DNA from: Deltaproteobacteria bacterium | GTDB taxonomy: Bacteria > Myxococcota_A > Polyangia > Polyangiales > Houyiibacteriaceae | DNA: 64,000 bases | Assembly: GCA_017644045.1 (NCBI GenBank) | Contig: JAEPMI010000006.1 | Span: forward strand, 529,314-593,313 | Reading direction: 5' to 3' | Shown here: in pieces, positions 9,080 through 17,837 of the stretch | Position numbering within the stretch: the first letter of the stretch is position 1 | Layout: every line of letters starts with the position of its first letter | Program-made: the position numbers and the translations under genes | Notes under the pieces: generated by a model | Databases searched by the model: none | Told to the model about the DNA's origin: nothing | The model's input: the letters and a program-made list of their open reading frames with translations, nothing else

Positions 9080-9774
9080 GCCGCCGGAGTCAGCGGGGTG
9101 TGACGCTCGTCGAAGCGATGGTGGCGATCACCATCCTGTCGATCGTGAGCGCGCTCGTGTGGGGCGGCTACGACCAGACGATGAAGAACAAGCAGCGGAT
9201 CGAGGGGAACGTCGACCGCAACTACCAGATCTTCGCGGCGCTCGACCGCATGCAGCGCGAGCTGCACATGGCCTTCGTCTCGATCCACATGAACCCGAGC
9301 CCGTCGCTGCAGACGGTGCAGACCTGCTTCATCGGCAAGGACCGCGGCGAGCGGGACCGCATCGACTTCACCAGCTTCTCGCACCAGCGGCTGATCACCG
9401 ACGCGCACGAGAGCGACCAGAACGAGCTCAGCTACTTCATCACTGCGCACCCCGACGACTCGCGCATCAAGGTCCTCGCCCGCCGCGAGCAGAACCGCAT
9501 CGACGACAAGCCGCAGGAAGGCGGGCGGGTGCAGATCCTGGTCGAGGACGTCGAGGGGCTCGACCTCGAGTACCTGGACCCGACCACCAACCAGTGGGTC
9601 CGCAACTGGGACACGACCTCGGCCGCTGGTCAGCCGAACCGGCTCCCGAGCCAGGTGAAGATCGTGCTCACGGTCCCCCATCCGCGGCGCCGCGGCGCCG
9701 AGCTCACCTTCGGCACCCGCGCCAACATCCCCATCACGCACGCACTCAACCACGCTCTCTACATCTCTCGATGA
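9076..9774 (+). CDS. gspJ: Minor pseudopilin GspJ
   Basis: Minor pseudopilin. The ATG at 9076 overlaps the gspI stop. The prepilin site SQRG|VTLVEAMVAITIL has Gly at -1 and Glu at +5, followed by a GspJ-like beta domain of about 200 residues. Motifs include RMQRELHMAFVS and the DVEGLDLEYLDP block typical of GspJ, where a computed strand precedes the W-containing loop. At 232 residues it has normal length. The same frame is open upstream only within gspI. The stop overlaps gspK by 4 bases. Confidence 0.92.
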   Translation: MSRRSQRGVTLVEAMVAITILSIVSALVWGGYDQTMKNKQRIEGNVDRNYQIFAALDRMQRELHMAFVSIHMNPSPSLQTVQTCFIGKDRGERDRIDFTSFSHQRLITDAHESDQNELSYFITAHPDDSRIKVLARREQNRIDDKPQEGGRVQILVEDVEGLDLEYLDPTTNQWVRNWDTTSAAGQPNRLPSQVKIVLTVPHPRRRGAELTFGTRANIPITHALNHALYISR

Positions 9775-11204
9775 TCCGTTCCCGCACATCGCAGCAGCGA
9801 GTCCGCCTCGCCGGCTCCCCGAGCCGGGCGCTGCGTCGTGCGCGCAAGCGGGACCCGCGGCAGGCGGGCATCGCGCTGGTGATGGCGGTGACGGCCATCG
9901 CGATCCTCACCGTCGTGCTCGCGGACATGCACGAGAGCACCTCGACCGCCTACGCGATCTCGGTGACCAACCGCGACCGCGTGAAGGCCGAGTACATGGC
10001 CAAGAGCGGCCTGAACCTGACCCGGCTGCTCGTCGCGAAGGAGCCCGCGATCCGCCAGGTCGTCACGCCCTTCTACCAGGCGCTCGTCGGTCGCCCGCCG
10101 CCCCAGCTCCCCATCTGGACGATGGCGGACGACCTGCTGCGACCCTTCTGCGACTACGAGTCGGCGCAGCGGATGAGCACGGGCATCGACTTCCGCGCCG
10201 CCGACGGACTCGGAGACACCGGCGGGAAGTGCATGATCGTGTCCTTCGCCGAGAACTCGAAGATCAACGTCAACGCGCCGCTGAACTTCACCGGCGACAC
10301 CGCACGGCGCTCCATCTCGATGCAGCTCTTCGCGATGATGGGTGGCTACCAGTCACCGAGCCCCTACGACCCGCTCTTCCAGAACCTCGACCGCGACGGT
10401 CAGCTCACGAGCCGCCTCGACGTGGTCTCGAGCCTCATCGACTGGTGGGACTTCGACACCGACCGCACCGTCTTCGACCCGGGCCGCTCGACGGTCGAGA
10501 CCGGCGGCAGCGAGGAAGACCTCTACCGGCGCCTGGACGATCGCTACGAGCCGAAGAACGCGCCCTTCGACTCCCTCGAAGAGATCCGGCTGGTGCGCGG
10601 CGTCGGCGACGACTTCTACGCGACCTTCGTCGAGCCGAAGCCGGACGACCCCGCCGCGCGCATCGTGACCATCTACGGCTCGGGCGCGGTGAACCCGAAC
10701 GAGGCGCCGCCGGAGGTGCTCCTCGCTCGCCTCTGCAGCTACATCGAGTCGCAGCCGCTCTGCACCGACCCGACCCAGGCGGCGTCGTTCGTGCAGCTGC
10801 TGAACACGGTGCGAGCGATGATTCCCGTCCCCTTCTTCACGCGGGTGAGCGACTTCCTGAGCTTCGTCGAGGGCCGCGGTGGACCGCGGGATCTCTACCC
10901 GATGCTCCAGGGTTTCCTCGGCCCCGACAACCCGCTGCTCTTCACGCCCGTGACCATCCCCGCCGCGCGGCGGACCGAGATCGACAACTCCTTCGTGACT
11001 GCGGCCCGCATCCTCACCGTCGACGTCACCGGCCTCGCCGGCTGCCGCTACTGGAACGAGGAAGAGGGCTTCTGCGAGGGCGGTTATCGCGGGCGAGTGC
11101 GCCTGAACACGATCATGAACTTCCACGAGCTGTGGACCCCGCCCCCGCCCAACGCCGGCGGCATGCCCGGCCTCGGCATCTACCACTACTACCGCGTCGA
11201 ATGA
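9771..11204 (+). CDS. gspK: Minor pseudopilin GspK
   Basis: Large minor pseudopilin thought to cap the pseudopilus tip. The ATG at 9771 overlaps the gspJ stop. A basic leader of about 33 residues is followed by RQAG|IALVMAVTAIAIL, which lacks Glu at +5, as is usual for GspK. A large helical domain of about 300 residues follows, with NVNAPL, the DWWDFDTD acidic loop and a helix-hairpin-helix-like VNPNEAPPEVL. At 477 residues it is longer than enterobacterial GspK (about 320). A 53-bp gap separates it from gspL, the largest gap in the operon. Confidence 0.9.
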   Translation: MIRSRTSQQRVRLAGSPSRALRRARKRDPRQAGIALVMAVTAIAILTVVLADMHESTSTAYAISVTNRDRVKAEYMAKSGLNLTRLLVAKEPAIRQVVTPFYQALVGRPPPQLPIWTMADDLLRPFCDYESAQRMSTGIDFRAADGLGDTGGKCMIVSFAENSKINVNAPLNFTGDTARRSISMQLFAMMGGYQSPSPYDPLFQNLDRDGQLTSRLDVVSSLIDWWDFDTDRTVFDPGRSTVETGGSEEDLYRRLDDRYEPKNAPFDSLEEIRLVRGVGDDFYATFVEPKPDDPAARIVTIYGSGAVNPNEAPPEVLLARLCSYIESQPLCTDPTQAASFVQLLNTVRAMIPVPFFTRVSDFLSFVEGRGGPRDLYPMLQGFLGPDNPLLFTPVTIPAARRTEIDNSFVTAARILTVDVTGLAGCRYWNEEEGFCEGGYRGRVRLNTIMNFHELWTPPPPNAGGMPGLGIYHYYRVE

Positions 11205-11257
11205 TGCTGCTCTTCCTCGACTTCTACCCCACCCCAACCCGGACTGACTGACTAGCC

Positions 11258-13093
11258 ATGGCTCGCATCCTCGGACTCGACATCGACACGCACACCGTGC
11301 GCGCGGTGCTCGTGCGTTCGTCGTTCGGCCGCGTGGAGCCGCTCCGCTACCTCGAAGCGCCGATCGTCATCGGCGACGAACCGGCACCTCCGCCTCCGGC
11401 CGCTCCCGACGCGGACGCCCCGCCCTTCGCCGCCCCCGACGCCCCACCCGCCGACTCCGGTGGCTTCGGCTCCACTCAGGGCTTCGGCTCCACTCAGGGC
11501 TTCGGCACCCCGGAGGTCGGTTTCGGCGCGCCCCCCGCGGGCGGCCCCGCGACCCCCGGCCCGATGGGCAACCTGCCGCCGTCGCCAGACGCGCCCCGCG
11601 CCCCGAGCCTCGAGCCAGCTGGCTCCGGTCTCGCCGACGCGCTCGAGCCCGAGAACGAGAGCGCCCAGGCCGCACCGGAAGAGCTCGCCGACGAGCTCAC
11701 CCCGGTCGAGCGCGGCCGCCGACGCGCCATCGAGGCTATCGTCGCGCAGATCAGCCCGCCGCCGGACATGGTGATCGCCGGCCTCGACGGCAAGGAAGCC
11801 TCGCTCCGCATCCTCGAGCTCCCGGCGGGGGTCGCCAAGAAGGCCGGCAAGATCGCCGAGGTCCTCCCCTTCCAGCTCGACGACCTGGTCCCCTTCGACA
11901 TCGACGAGACCGTGGTCGACCACCAGGTCATCGGCGCCGATGGCCCGACCATTCGAGTCCTCGCCACCGCGGTGCCGAAGACCACGGTGGCCCATCGGCT
12001 CCACGAGCTGAAGGCGGTCGGGGTCGATCCGATGATGCTGCCGGTGGGTGCGGCCGCGCTCGACGGGCTCGCCGCCCTCACGCCGACGCTCGCCGAGGGC
12101 GGGCCCTTCCTCGTGCTCGAGGTAGAGCAGGAGAACACCGAGATCTGCATCCTCGAGGACGGCGTCTGCACCTATGCGCGCAGCATGGCGATGGGGCAGG
12201 ACGAGCTGGTCGACCCACGGAAGAAGCTGCAGGTCATCGGCGCGTTCAAGCGCTCGCTCGGCGCCTACCGCGCCAGCGGGGGTCGCCCCATCGAGCGCGC
12301 CTTCCTCTGCGGCGAGGGCATCCAGCACGCCGGCTCGCTCGGTCCCTTCATCGCCGAGAACGTGCTCGACGGCACGCTGGTCGAGTCGCTCCCGATGCCG
12401 GAAGCCGAAGGGGCCACCGAGCACACGCGGCCCCGCTTCGCGCGCGCCGCCGGCCTCGCCGGCCACGCGGTGGTGAAGGGCAAGCGCATCGACCTGCGAA
12501 AGGGCGAGTTCGCCAAGCGCGGCTCGATGGGCGTCTTCCGGACCCACGGCCGGCTCCTGGGCATCTGTGCGGCGGCCATCTTCCTGGCCTTCGTCTTCGC
12601 CACGTGGGCCCGCTGGTCGGTGCTCGGCGACGAACAGGAGGAGCTCCGCGATCGGCTCGCCGCGGTGACCGAGGAGCTCTTCGACGAGGAGACCCGGAGC
12701 GCCGACCAGGCACGTGAGCTCCTCGAAGGCGGCAGCAGCGTGGTCGACCCGCTGCCCACCATGACCGCCTTCGACGTGCTCGACGCGATCACCCACGCCA
12801 TCCCCCCAGAGATCACCCACGACACGCGTCGCCTCGACATCGAGGTGGACGACGTGGCGCGCGAGGGGCGCTTCGAGCTCCAGGGCACGGTGGCCTCCAT
12901 CGCGGAGCGCGACACCATCAAGGCCAAGCTCGAGGAGCACGACTGCTTCACGGAGGTCGACCCCGGCCCCACCTCACCGGGCCCCGGGAACGAGGGCCTG
13001 AACTACCGGCTCGAGGTCACCATCAAGTGCCCGGGTGACGAGCCGCTGACCCCTGACGACGATCGAGGAGGACGCCGCCGTGGCCGGTCTTGA
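11258..13093 (+). CDS. gspL: Type II secretion assembly protein GspL (PilM-like)
   Basis: Inner-membrane protein that recruits GspE. The N-terminal cytoplasmic part has the actin/PilM-like fold: MARILGLDIDTHTVRAVLV, then the FQLDDLVPFD and AFLCGEGIQ blocks. One membrane segment lies near residues 432-457, and the periplasmic ferredoxin-like part follows. A Pro/Ala/Gly-rich insertion of about 110 residues (about 40-150), containing GFGSTQ repeats, interrupts the N-terminal domain right after its first strands. At 611 residues the protein is longer than standard GspL (about 400). The gene overlaps gspM by 14 bases. Confidence 0.9.
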   Translation: MARILGLDIDTHTVRAVLVRSSFGRVEPLRYLEAPIVIGDEPAPPPPAAPDADAPPFAAPDAPPADSGGFGSTQGFGSTQGFGTPEVGFGAPPAGGPATPGPMGNLPPSPDAPRAPSLEPAGSGLADALEPENESAQAAPEELADELTPVERGRRRAIEAIVAQISPPPDMVIAGLDGKEASLRILELPAGVAKKAGKIAEVLPFQLDDLVPFDIDETVVDHQVIGADGPTIRVLATAVPKTTVAHRLHELKAVGVDPMMLPVGAAALDGLAALTPTLAEGGPFLVLEVEQENTEICILEDGVCTYARSMAMGQDELVDPRKKLQVIGAFKRSLGAYRASGGRPIERAFLCGEGIQHAGSLGPFIAENVLDGTLVESLPMPEAEGATEHTRPRFARAAGLAGHAVVKGKRIDLRKGEFAKRGSMGVFRTHGRLLGICAAAIFLAFVFATWARWSVLGDEQEELRDRLAAVTEELFDEETRSADQARELLEGGSSVVDPLPTMTAFDVLDAITHAIPPEITHDTRRLDIEVDDVAREGRFELQGTVASIAERDTIKAKLEEHDCFTEVDPGPTSPGPGNEGLNYRLEVTIKCPGDEPLTPDDDRGGRRRGRS

Positions 13094-13694
13094 TTCCATC
13101 CGGCAGCAGCTCTCCGAGCTGAACGAGCGTGAGCGCAAGCTGCTCACGATCCTCGGTGCCGTCTTCGTGGCGATCCTCGTGGTCCTGCCGCTCTATCTGA
13201 TCTCCTCGTCCATCTCGGACATCGAGACGGAGAACCAGGCGCTCGCCGACGTGCTCGCCGAGATCCAGGACGCCCGCACCGAGCTCGCGCAGCGCGACGC
13301 CGAGCGGGAGGCCGCGATGGCGCGCTACGGCACCCCTACGCCACCGCTCGGCAGCTTCGTGGAGAACGAGGCGAACCAGCAGGAGCTCCGGCTTCGCGAG
13401 GTCACCGACCAGCCCGAGCAGGTCTTCGGCGAGTTCCGCCGCCGCGCCGTTCGCGCGTCGATGCCGAACGTGGAGCTGAGGCCGGTGATCAAGATGGTCA
13501 CCTCCATCGAGAACAGCCGCTACCCCGTCGCCATCAACCGGCTCCAGATCGAGAACTATCGACGCGGTGACAACTACAACGTCGAGCTCGGCGTCCTCAC
13601 CTTCGACCGCGCGGTCCCCGAGACCGACGACGAAGAGAACGCCGAACGTCACACCAAGCAGCGCGGCCGCGCGGGGCCCCCTTCACCGCCATGA
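13080..13694 (+). CDS. gspM: Type II secretion protein GspM
   Basis: Inner-membrane partner of GspL. The GTG start lies inside the gspL 3' end. The layout is a short cytoplasmic N-terminus, one membrane segment at about residues 25-42 (LLTILGAVFVAILVVLPLYL), a periplasmic coiled coil to about residue 85 and a small alpha/beta domain ending near residue 185. This is the PilO/GspM pattern. At 204 residues the length is normal. Sequence conservation in this family is low, so the call leans on topology and position. The stop overlaps the gspN ATG by 4 bases. Confidence 0.88.
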   Translation: MAGLDSIRQQLSELNERERKLLTILGAVFVAILVVLPLYLISSSISDIETENQALADVLAEIQDARTELAQRDAEREAAMARYGTPTPPLGSFVENEANQQELRLREVTDQPEQVFGEFRRRAVRASMPNVELRPVIKMVTSIENSRYPVAINRLQIENYRRGDNYNVELGVLTFDRAVPETDDEENAERHTKQRGRAGPPSPP

Positions 13695-14734
13695 GTGAAT
13701 TCAAAGAGAAGCTGAGAGACCGACTCGACTGGGTTGGTGAGAAGTTCGGCCCCATCGCCAAGAAGATCGGGAAGTGGGTGGGCTACCCCCTCTTCTTCAT
13801 CTTCTGCTTCGTCCTCTTCGCGTATTGGACCTTCCCCTACGAGCGCGCGAAGCGCTTCATCATCGAGCAGGTGGAGTACACGCAGCGCGGCGGTCAGAAG
13901 GTGCCGTCCGGCTACCAGCTCGAGATCGTCGACCTCGGTCCGTCCGGTCTCACCGGCCTGTCGGCGAGCGGCGTGCGGCTGGTGAAGCTGCCGGAGACGG
14001 CCGACGAGCGGCCGGTCGACGTGACCATCGAAGAGGCGAACGTCTCCCTCGGCGTGCTCTCGCTCCTGGTGGGCACGCTCTCCGTCGACTTCGACGTCGC
14101 GGTCGCCGGCGGCGACATCGAGGGCAGCTTCTCGCAAGACGGCTCGACCACCGAAATCGAAGCGACGATCGAGGACGTGAAGCTCCGCCGCGTGGGCGTG
14201 CTCCGCGGCATGCTCGGGCTCCCGGTCGCCGGTGAGCTCGGCGGCGAGGTCGACCTGGTCATCGCCGAGGAAGCAGCCGACACCACCGGCAGCATCGAGC
14301 TCTCGATCGACGGTCTCGCCATCGGTGACGGCAACACGAAGCTGCAGATCGAAGGCATCCCCGGCGACGGTCTCACGGTCGAGCGCCTCGACGCCGGCAA
14401 CGTGGAGTTCTACGCGGCGGTCGAGGAAGGCAGCGCGAACATCGAGCGCCTCGAGGGGCGCGGCCCCGACATCGACCTCGACGGCGCCGGCACCCTGCGG
14501 CTGCTGCAGCCGCTACCGATGTCGCGCCTCGACCTGATGCTCCGCGCGGACATCAAGGACTCCTACCGAGAGCGCAACGGACGCACCCAGGGCATGTTCA
14601 TGCTCATCGACAACAACCGGCGGGCGGGCGCCGCCAAGACGCCCGACGGAGCCTTCCAGTTCCGCATCAGCGGCACCTTCGGCGGTCGCATCAGCGGCTC
14701 CCCGGCGGGCCGGGCTCCGATGCCCGGCCGCTGA
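13691..14734 (+). CDS. gspN: Type II secretion protein GspN
   Basis: GspN is an accessory component found in only some type II systems. The ATG at 13691 overlaps the gspM stop. One membrane segment (about residues 30-48, PLFFIFCFVLFAYWTFPY) is followed by a long beta-rich periplasmic region with repeated strand-turn patterns, as in AsmA/T2SSN proteins. The protein has 347 residues and a basic end. It is the last gene of the operon: its TGA lies one base from the stop of the convergent lectin lipoprotein gene, leaving no room for a separate terminator. Confidence 0.88.
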   Translation: MSEFKEKLRDRLDWVGEKFGPIAKKIGKWVGYPLFFIFCFVLFAYWTFPYERAKRFIIEQVEYTQRGGQKVPSGYQLEIVDLGPSGLTGLSASGVRLVKLPETADERPVDVTIEEANVSLGVLSLLVGTLSVDFDVAVAGGDIEGSFSQDGSTTEIEATIEDVKLRRVGVLRGMLGLPVAGELGGEVDLVIAEEAADTTGSIELSIDGLAIGDGNTKLQIEGIPGDGLTVERLDAGNVEFYAAVEEGSANIERLEGRGPDIDLDGAGTLRLLQPLPMSRLDLMLRADIKDSYRERNGRTQGMFMLIDNNRRAGAAKTPDGAFQFRISGTFGGRISGSPAGRAPMPGR

Positions 14735-14735
14735 T

Positions 14736-15644
14736 TCAGGGCAGCACCAACGCCGCGCAGATGAAGTAGCGGTTCCGGCTGCACGGGATGTCGTTCAGCA
14801 AGTGGCTCGCGAGCGGGTTCAGCTCCGCGCAGGGCCCGTCACCGCTGGGCTCGCCCGGCGCCCAGAGGTCCGAGCCGACCGGGTCGCCGGACGGTCGCCA
14901 CGTCCACTCGGCGACCTGCTCCGGGTCGGCCTCCGTGCGGCCAGCCACGTACCAGCCACTGCTCCCCGCGTGCATCCGCAGGAAGTCTCGCTCGGCGATG
15001 GTGCGCATGGACGCGAGCCGATAGCCGAGCGCCTCGCACTCCTCGTAGGCCTCGTCCCAGTCCACCGAGTCCTCGCAGAAGAGGTAGACCGAGTTGCCGG
15101 TCAGGTGGCCAACGCAGTCGTCGTCGTCGCTCGTGACGCAGCCCTCCTCGTCGACCGCGCCGTCGCAGTCGTCGTCGCGCCGGTTGCAGACCTCCTCGGT
15201 CGGAGTGCAGTCCCCTTCGCAGACCAGGCGGTCCGCCTCGCAGACCCACGTGCCCTCCGGCTCGAAGTCGGCGTCGCCCGCATCACAGCCATCGCCCGCG
15301 GCAGGCGCATCGTCGACGCACGCGAGGTCGCCCGACTCGCAGCTCGCGACCCCGTCCTCGCAGCCGTCGCCATCACCGTCACACGGACCCACGGCGAAGT
15401 CTTCGTCCACGGTCCCGTCGCAGTCCGAGTCCAGCCCGTCGCAACCGTCCGGACCATCGACGCAGAGGTCGGGCGGAGCGGGAAGATCGGGCAAGGGCAG
15501 GTCGGGCGGGGCGAACGCGTCCGTCACCTCCGTGGACCCATCGGGCCCTTCGATCCCCGTGAACGGCAGGCCGCCGGCATCGACCGCGCACCCCGCGATC
15601 AGGGAAGCCAACGAGCACGTCATCAAGACAAAGGACGAGCGCAT
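14736..15644 (-). CDS. Lipoprotein with MopE-like Cys/Asp repeats and a C-type-lectin-like domain
   Basis: A 302-residue predicted lipoprotein. The N-terminus MRSSFVLMTCSLASLIAGC gives a lipobox ending at the cysteine. An Asp/Pro-rich linker is followed by MopE-type repeats such as GCDGLDSDCDGTVDE and CNRRDDDCDGAVDE, which are Asp- and Cys-rich and probably bind calcium. The C-terminal about 120 residues resemble a C-type-lectin fold: YRLASMRTIAERDFLR, WYVAGRTE, DLWAPGEPSGDGPCAELN and the closing C...NRYFIC pair. MopE-like proteins are common on myxobacterial surfaces. The gene faces gspN tail to tail, so the secretion operon is a neighbour but not a demonstrated partner. Start chosen at the ATG heading the signal peptide. 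Confidence 0.75.
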   Translation of the reverse strand: MRSSFVLMTCSLASLIAGCAVDAGGLPFTGIEGPDGSTEVTDAFAPPDLPLPDLPAPPDLCVDGPDGCDGLDSDCDGTVDEDFAVGPCDGDGDGCEDGVASCESGDLACVDDAPAAGDGCDAGDADFEPEGTWVCEADRLVCEGDCTPTEEVCNRRDDDCDGAVDEEGCVTSDDDDCVGHLTGNSVYLFCEDSVDWDEAYEECEALGYRLASMRTIAERDFLRMHAGSSGWYVAGRTEADPEQVAEWTWRPSGDPVGSDLWAPGEPSGDGPCAELNPLASHLLNDIPCSRNRYFICAALVLP

Positions 15645-15724
15645 CTCGCGGAGTCTAGGATGCCGACGTTTCCGGCCGGTTTCCGCAAGGGCTCGATTCC
15701 ACGCTCCGTTCGGCCGCCGATCCA

Positions 15725-16207
15725 TCATTCGGCGATGTCGGGTTGAGCCACATGGCCCTCGTGGAGGAGACCGGGAACATGGCGGTCCATGCTGCCCGCC
15801 ACGGCTTCGGTCCACCCTTCCTCGCCGAACCCGTCTTCCATGACGAGGGAGTGCTTGGAGCCCCGACACCGCTGCGTCACGGACCAACGGACGTCGCCGT
15901 CGAGACCGACGGAGATCGCTCCTTCCGGTCCCGCCGCGACGATACCCCCGAGCGTCACGATGGCGGCGGTGATCGGAAAGGGAACGTCCATCGCGCAGCT
16001 CACCTCACCGGTGGCGAGGTCGACGATCTCGAGCGCGTCCCGGAGCACGAGCGCGACGTGATCGCCGACGGGGAGCAGCTTGCGGACCACGCCGCGCACG
16101 TCGTGGCGCCAGCGGAGCTCGCCCGTCGCCGCGTCCACGGCGAGGACGGCGTCCTTCACGGTCCAGACGAGGGGCAGCGTGGCGTCGGTGCGGTAAGGCT
16201 CGGGCAT
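15725..16207 (-). CDS. Small PQQ-type beta-propeller-like protein
   Basis: A 160-residue protein without a signal peptide. It contains two recognisable propeller blades with the AVDAATGELRWRHDV and IVDLATGEVSCAMDV pattern typical of PQQ/WD-like repeats, plus a weaker third (ISVGLDGDVRWSVT). A full propeller needs six to eight blades, so it would have to oligomerise, or it is a remnant of a larger protein. It lies 24 bp downstream of the parvulin lipoprotein on the same strand and could be its last cotranscribed gene. No function can be assigned. Confidence 0.6.
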   Translation of the reverse strand: MPEPYRTDATLPLVWTVKDAVLAVDAATGELRWRHDVRGVVRKLLPVGDHVALVLRDALEIVDLATGEVSCAMDVPFPITAAIVTLGGIVAAGPEGAISVGLDGDVRWSVTQRCRGSKHSLVMEDGFGEEGWTEAVAGSMDRHVPGLLHEGHVAQPDIAE

Positions 16208-16231
16208 CGCCCGAGTATAGGGTCGCGAGCG

Positions 16232-17050
16232 CTACTCCACGCGCTCGATGACGTGGAAGCCGTATGCCGTCTGGACGACCGGGGTCAGCTCACCCGCGGC
16301 AACGGCGAAGGCGGCTTCCTCGTACTCGGGCGCGAGCACGCCGCGGCCGACGGTGCCGACGTCACCACCACGCTCGGCGGAGCCGTCCTCGGACCTGTCG
16401 CGCGCGACCTCGGCGAAGTCGGCGCCGCCTTCGATCTCCTCACGGAGCGACTGAGCCAGCGCGCGCGCTTCCTCCTCGGTGCGCTCGATGTCGTCCGGCG
16501 CGTTCTTCGCGCCCGCGTAGCGGATGAGGATGTGGCGGGTGTGGATGAGCTCCACCTCGCAGCGTTCCGCGAAGACGTAGCCGTAGGCTGCCTCGAGCAC
16601 CTCCGTGCGCTCGCCGACCTCCAGGGCGAAGACCGGCTCGCTCAGCACGCCGTGCGCACCGGGCCAGTCCTCGGCGGTGTAGGTCCCGAGCAGGCCGCCG
16701 CGCGGACCGCTCGTGGATGCGTCCGACTCCGCGCGGGCGACGTCGGCGATGGAGGCGCCGCCCTCGACCCGCTCGAGGAGCTCCTTGGCCTTGGTCTCGG
16801 CCTCCTCCCTCGAGCGCGTCACGTCATCGGCCGCGTGGGCCGCCCCCTGCCAGGAGACGACGACGGCGCGCGCACACGCGAGTGGCGGGCCATCCCAGGT
16901 CGGGCCCTCCGGCTCGGCGGGCTCTTCCTCGGGCGGGGGTTCTTCGTCGGGCGCCTCGGCCGGCGGGGGCTCGGCGGGCTCGGCGGGCTCATCATCGCAA
17001 CCGAAGGCGAAGGGGAACGCGAGGGCGAGGATCAGGGCGAAGCGCGTCAT
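16232..17050 (-). CDS. Lipoprotein with two parvulin-type (PPIC) prolyl isomerase domains
   Basis: Predicted periplasmic or surface folding helper. The signal peptide MTRFALILALAFPFAFGC ends in a lipobox cysteine and is followed by about 35 residues rich in Glu and Pro. Two PPIC domains follow: a divergent first copy at about residues 60-165 (GGLLGTYTAEDWPGAH, then VLEAAYGYVFAE) and a better-conserved second copy at about 168-270 (IHTRHILIRYAG, RGGDVGTVGRG, TAYGFHVIERVE). The first copy lacks the standard His-X-Leu strand and may be structural only. Likely cotranscribed with the membrane-anchored gene upstream (40-bp gap). Confidence 0.78.
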   Translation of the reverse strand: MTRFALILALAFPFAFGCDDEPAEPAEPPPAEAPDEEPPPEEEPAEPEGPTWDGPPLACARAVVVSWQGAAHAADDVTRSREEAETKAKELLERVEGGASIADVARAESDASTSGPRGGLLGTYTAEDWPGAHGVLSEPVFALEVGERTEVLEAAYGYVFAERCEVELIHTRHILIRYAGAKNAPDDIERTEEEARALAQSLREEIEGGADFAEVARDRSEDGSAERGGDVGTVGRGVLAPEYEEAAFAVAAGELTPVVQTAYGFHVIERVE

Positions 17051-17090
17051 GCGCGGATGGTAGACGACCGCCCGCTGCCAGCGATAGCCC

Positions 17091-17810
17091 TCAGGGCTCG
17101 CCGATCTGCTCCTGCGTGGCGATGGGGAGATTGGCCATCTCCTCGCGACTGCTGACCGGTCGGCAACGGCTCAGCTGCAGCGACTGACCGATCACGTCCG
17201 CCGGCGCGATGTAGAGCGTGATCGACACGCCACCGGGGTGGACGAGGATGATGTCCTGGATGGCGATGCGGTCCATGCGCCAAGTGAAGCGACGCGTGGG
17301 AACGCCCGCTGCGCTCTGCGCCGGACAGTCCCACGCGCCGGTCGGGCTGCCGTAGCGCTCCACGAGCGCCGTGAGGTGCGGTGGGATGCCCTCGGGCGGC
17401 ACCATGCTGAGCACCTGGACCTGACCGAGCCGACCGCTCTCTTCACCGATCGCGTAGATCGCCTGCGCGCCGTTGGCGAGCTGCTCCTCGTACCAGGTGC
17501 CCGGCCGCTCCTCGTCCTTCTCCTGGATGTTCGGTCGCAGCGTGCGGAGCTCGCCTTCGGTGATGCCGAGCGCCAGGGCGTCGAGGGGCGGCGGGAACTG
17601 CCCGGTGGAGGCCTCGCGCAATCCCTCGGCAAGCGCTTCGAGCTCTTCCTCCCGCTCGCGCTCGCGCTGCTCTCGGCGACTCTCGCGCCGGGCCGCGGCC
17701 TTCTCTTCCTGCGCCGTGGTGTACGCATCCCACGCGAAGAGGCCTCCGCCGAGCACGACGAGGACCACGAAGCCGGCGATGAGGGTGGGACGACTCACGC
17801 GGCCGAGCAT
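17091..17810 (-). CDS. Membrane-anchored protein of unknown function
   Basis: A 239-residue protein with one N-terminal membrane anchor (about residues 9-28, LIAGFVVLVVLGGGLFAWDA). A strongly charged Arg/Glu helix follows (about 33-65), likely a coiled coil, and then a soluble C-terminal domain of about 160 residues with two cysteines (CPAQ and SRCRP). I do not recognise the domain. It precedes the parvulin lipoprotein in the same orientation, so an envelope role is plausible but unproven. Codon use and the full-length open frame support a real gene. Confidence 0.65.
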   Translation of the reverse strand: MLGRVSRPTLIAGFVVLVVLGGGLFAWDAYTTAQEEKAAARRESRREQREREREEELEALAEGLREASTGQFPPPLDALALGITEGELRTLRPNIQEKDEERPGTWYEEQLANGAQAIYAIGEESGRLGQVQVLSMVPPEGIPPHLTALVERYGSPTGAWDCPAQSAAGVPTRRFTWRMDRIAIQDIILVHPGGVSITLYIAPADVIGQSLQLSRCRPVSSREEMANLPIATQEQIGEP

Positions 17811-17837
17811 AGTCGCTGACCGCGTGGACGCACCCGT

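Noticed and set aside
15743-17155. Plus-strand open frame of 470 codons over three minus-strand genes
   Set aside because: It runs across the start of one gene, a spacer and two other genes on the opposite strand, and its product has no motif; the minus-strand genes have signal peptides and domains.
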